Part shown: positions 62,339 to 64,000 of the stretch, in pieces
Layout of the letters: the number at the start of each line of letters is the position of its first letter
Position numbering within the stretch: the first letter of the stretch is position 1
Assembly (NCBI GenBank): GCA_003254885.1
Contig: QANT01000175.1
Location: 62,001 to 126,000 of the forward strand
From: Purshia tridentata
Taxonomy: Eukaryota > Streptophyta > Magnoliopsida > Rosales > Rosaceae
Direction: 5' to 3'
Length of the DNA: 64,000 nucleotides
The notes under the pieces: model-generated
The model's database searches: none
Told to the model about the DNA's origin: nothing
Seen by the model: the letters and a program-made list of their open reading frames with translations, nothing else
Translations under genes and position numbers: made by a program

Positions 62339-64000
62339 TACTCTCTTCTACACTTCTACAGTCTACTATACTCTATTCTGCTGTCATAGACTCATACTCC
62401 ACACATACACTTTGTTATCCAAACTTTAATCTCTTTTCTGTTTTGCTATCATCTTTCATTTTTAATCTTGTAATTTGATTTCTAATCTAACAACTTCAAC
62501 TAACTACCTAGCGGACCTAGAATCCTCAGTTTTCATAAGAATCGAGGCCCAAGGCCCAAATAAAAGACTATGACACAGCTGTGACTCTACATACCCCAAC
62601 CAAATCCTCAAACAAAACCGGCCAATATCGCAAGTAGAGGAAGAAAATAAAACATAGCCCAAATCCATTGCTACACCTACACCTCACATATTGGAGTCCC
62701 ACTAGCTCGACAGCCTCCCCTTGCACTAAGCCGCAGAGCGAGAGAGACTATATAAAATAAAACACACTACATTTTTTAATTTGTGAAATTACAATTTTAG
62801 CCAAACACTAAAGAGACTCTAGGACAAGTATTTGTTTTCAAAGAAACAAGATCACCAATACTCAATCTCAGCCCCCTTCCTACCCCTTCCCTCCCCACTC
62901 CAATATCGGTGGCCCCACTGGCTGGCCGGCCGGCCGACCCCTCCCTCTCTCTCTCTCTCTAAATTTCTCTCTCCATCTCCCTCCCTTCCTCTCTTTCAGA
63001 ATTCGCTCGCTGTCGTTAGAATTCGGCAGTTCCCAACTGTGACGTCCCTATTTTACCCTTATATGCAAATTTGAAAAGGAACTTTTATCGATACACCCAT
63101 TTCCTCCCCAATCTACCGCATCAGCGGCCCCATTGGTCCGCCACCTCCCTCACCTAGCTCCTCTCTCTCTCTCTCTCCTCTCTCTTTCCCTCTCTCTTTC
63201 TTTTGATTATAACATGAAATAAAATAATCACCATTTATGGTCAGAAAGATGCAGTTTTAAATCTTTTCTTTTATATATTTGTTTTGTGGGAAAAAAAAAG
63301 GCATAAGTTGTCCACATAAAATTTGTCACATTGCCGTGTGATGATTCATGAATGTTCAATATTCAATGAAGTTAATTGACCACCAACCAATGTATGGATA
63401 CCATTTTTCTCAAGCATTAATTCAATTTAATCGTAAATAGTGCTTCGTTATGTTCAGTATCTTAACAATTTGTTTTTTTTTTTATTGAGATTCAATTTCA
63501 CGATTACAAATCTTTTGTCTTCTTCATTTTGTTATTGGATGAAAATTTCGAACAAAAAAAAAATTATAATAAAGAAATTAATCTAGTGGCTTCTACAACC
63601 GTAGAGACAGTGAAAGAAAGGGAGGTGGGAGGATGAGACAGAAGGGAGAGAGAGGGAAGGAGGTGGGCGTGAGTGGAATGAATTTAAAAGATTGTGGCAC
63701 ATATGGTAAAACAAAAAGATGGATAAATTAGGTATTTCATTAATTGTGATGTGGAAAGTTTGACAAATAATTTTTTTAAATAACATGACTTTGAGACACA
63801 ATTAAATCACACATTTTGAGACACTCTAATATTACTCTTTATTAATAATTAATTTGATTAAAGAAAATTGAAAGGGTTAATAACATGCCCTATGAATAGG
63901 GCAACTTAGATGTCAATAACATAATTATTGATAAAGGGTAAAGCTAGGGCGTGTTAATATTCCTTAAGTCCTATGGAGTGAGACCCACAACACATGGGAC
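62339..64000. other. ARC5 upstream region to window end
   Basis: Holds the ARC5 promoter and 5' UTR. CT-rich microsatellite stretches lie at about 62939-62960 and 63161-63201. No coding region is credible: frames here are CT-driven Ser/Leu/Pro strings. A GA-rich tract at about 63600-63670 has no recognisable function. Confidence 0.55.

Noticed and set aside
63583-63801. 72-codon minus-strand open frame near the window end
   Set aside because: Driven by a GA/CT tract; no recognisable domain, splice context or start context.

Overview
The window is nuclear DNA from a flowering plant. The genes have many short exons with GT-AG introns, the spacers are AT-rich, and there are CT/GA microsatellites and plant L1-type LINE relics. 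The proteins are eudicot-like and would fit a woody rosid, possibly Prunus or a relative; that placement rests on memory of the protein families, not on a search. Three N bases (10036, 23110-23111) mark sequencing gaps.

Layout: (1) 1-530, minus, 5' part of a secreted GH28 polygalacturonase-like gene. (2) 3882-5377, a 1.5-kb foldback (Mutator-like) element with a target duplication, ending 132 bp before the start codon of (3) FUM1, mitochondrial fumarase, plus, 17 exons. (4) ERS1-type ethylene receptor, plus, 5 coding exons. (5) RPL19, minus, and (6) QCR6, plus, which share a divergent promoter region with a telo-box and site II motifs. (7) PSD2-type phosphatidylserine decarboxylase, minus, 21 exons, with at least three L1 insertions in its introns. 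(8) PDR2/MIA-type P5A ATPase, minus, 21 exons, with a tRNA-derived SINE and several tandem duplications in its introns. (9) A decayed Copia relic at about 45.9-46.8 kb. (10) An AP180/CALM-type ANTH clathrin adaptor, minus. (11) A single-exon vacuolar iron transporter-like gene, plus. (12) An XND1/NAC104-type NAC gene, minus. (13) ARC5/DRP5B, the chloroplast-division dynamin, minus, 16 exons, with LINE relics in one intron.

There is no operon-like logic. These are independent housekeeping and regulatory genes: TCA cycle, respiratory complex III, ribosome, phospholipid synthesis, ER transport, endocytosis, iron storage, xylem development, plastid division and ethylene perception. I reconstructed the exon models by hand from splice sites, reading phase and remembered homologues. 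Every multi-exon model except the truncated GH28 gene closes in frame to a full-length protein.

The less ordinary items are: a covarying 3' stem-loop shared by four L1 insertions; the foldback element in the FUM1 promoter; a QCR6 start codon split by an intron; a GC-AG intron in PSD2; and a SINE that keeps anticodon-arm and T-arm structure. I found no CRISPR array, rRNA, intact tRNA gene or novel gene cluster.
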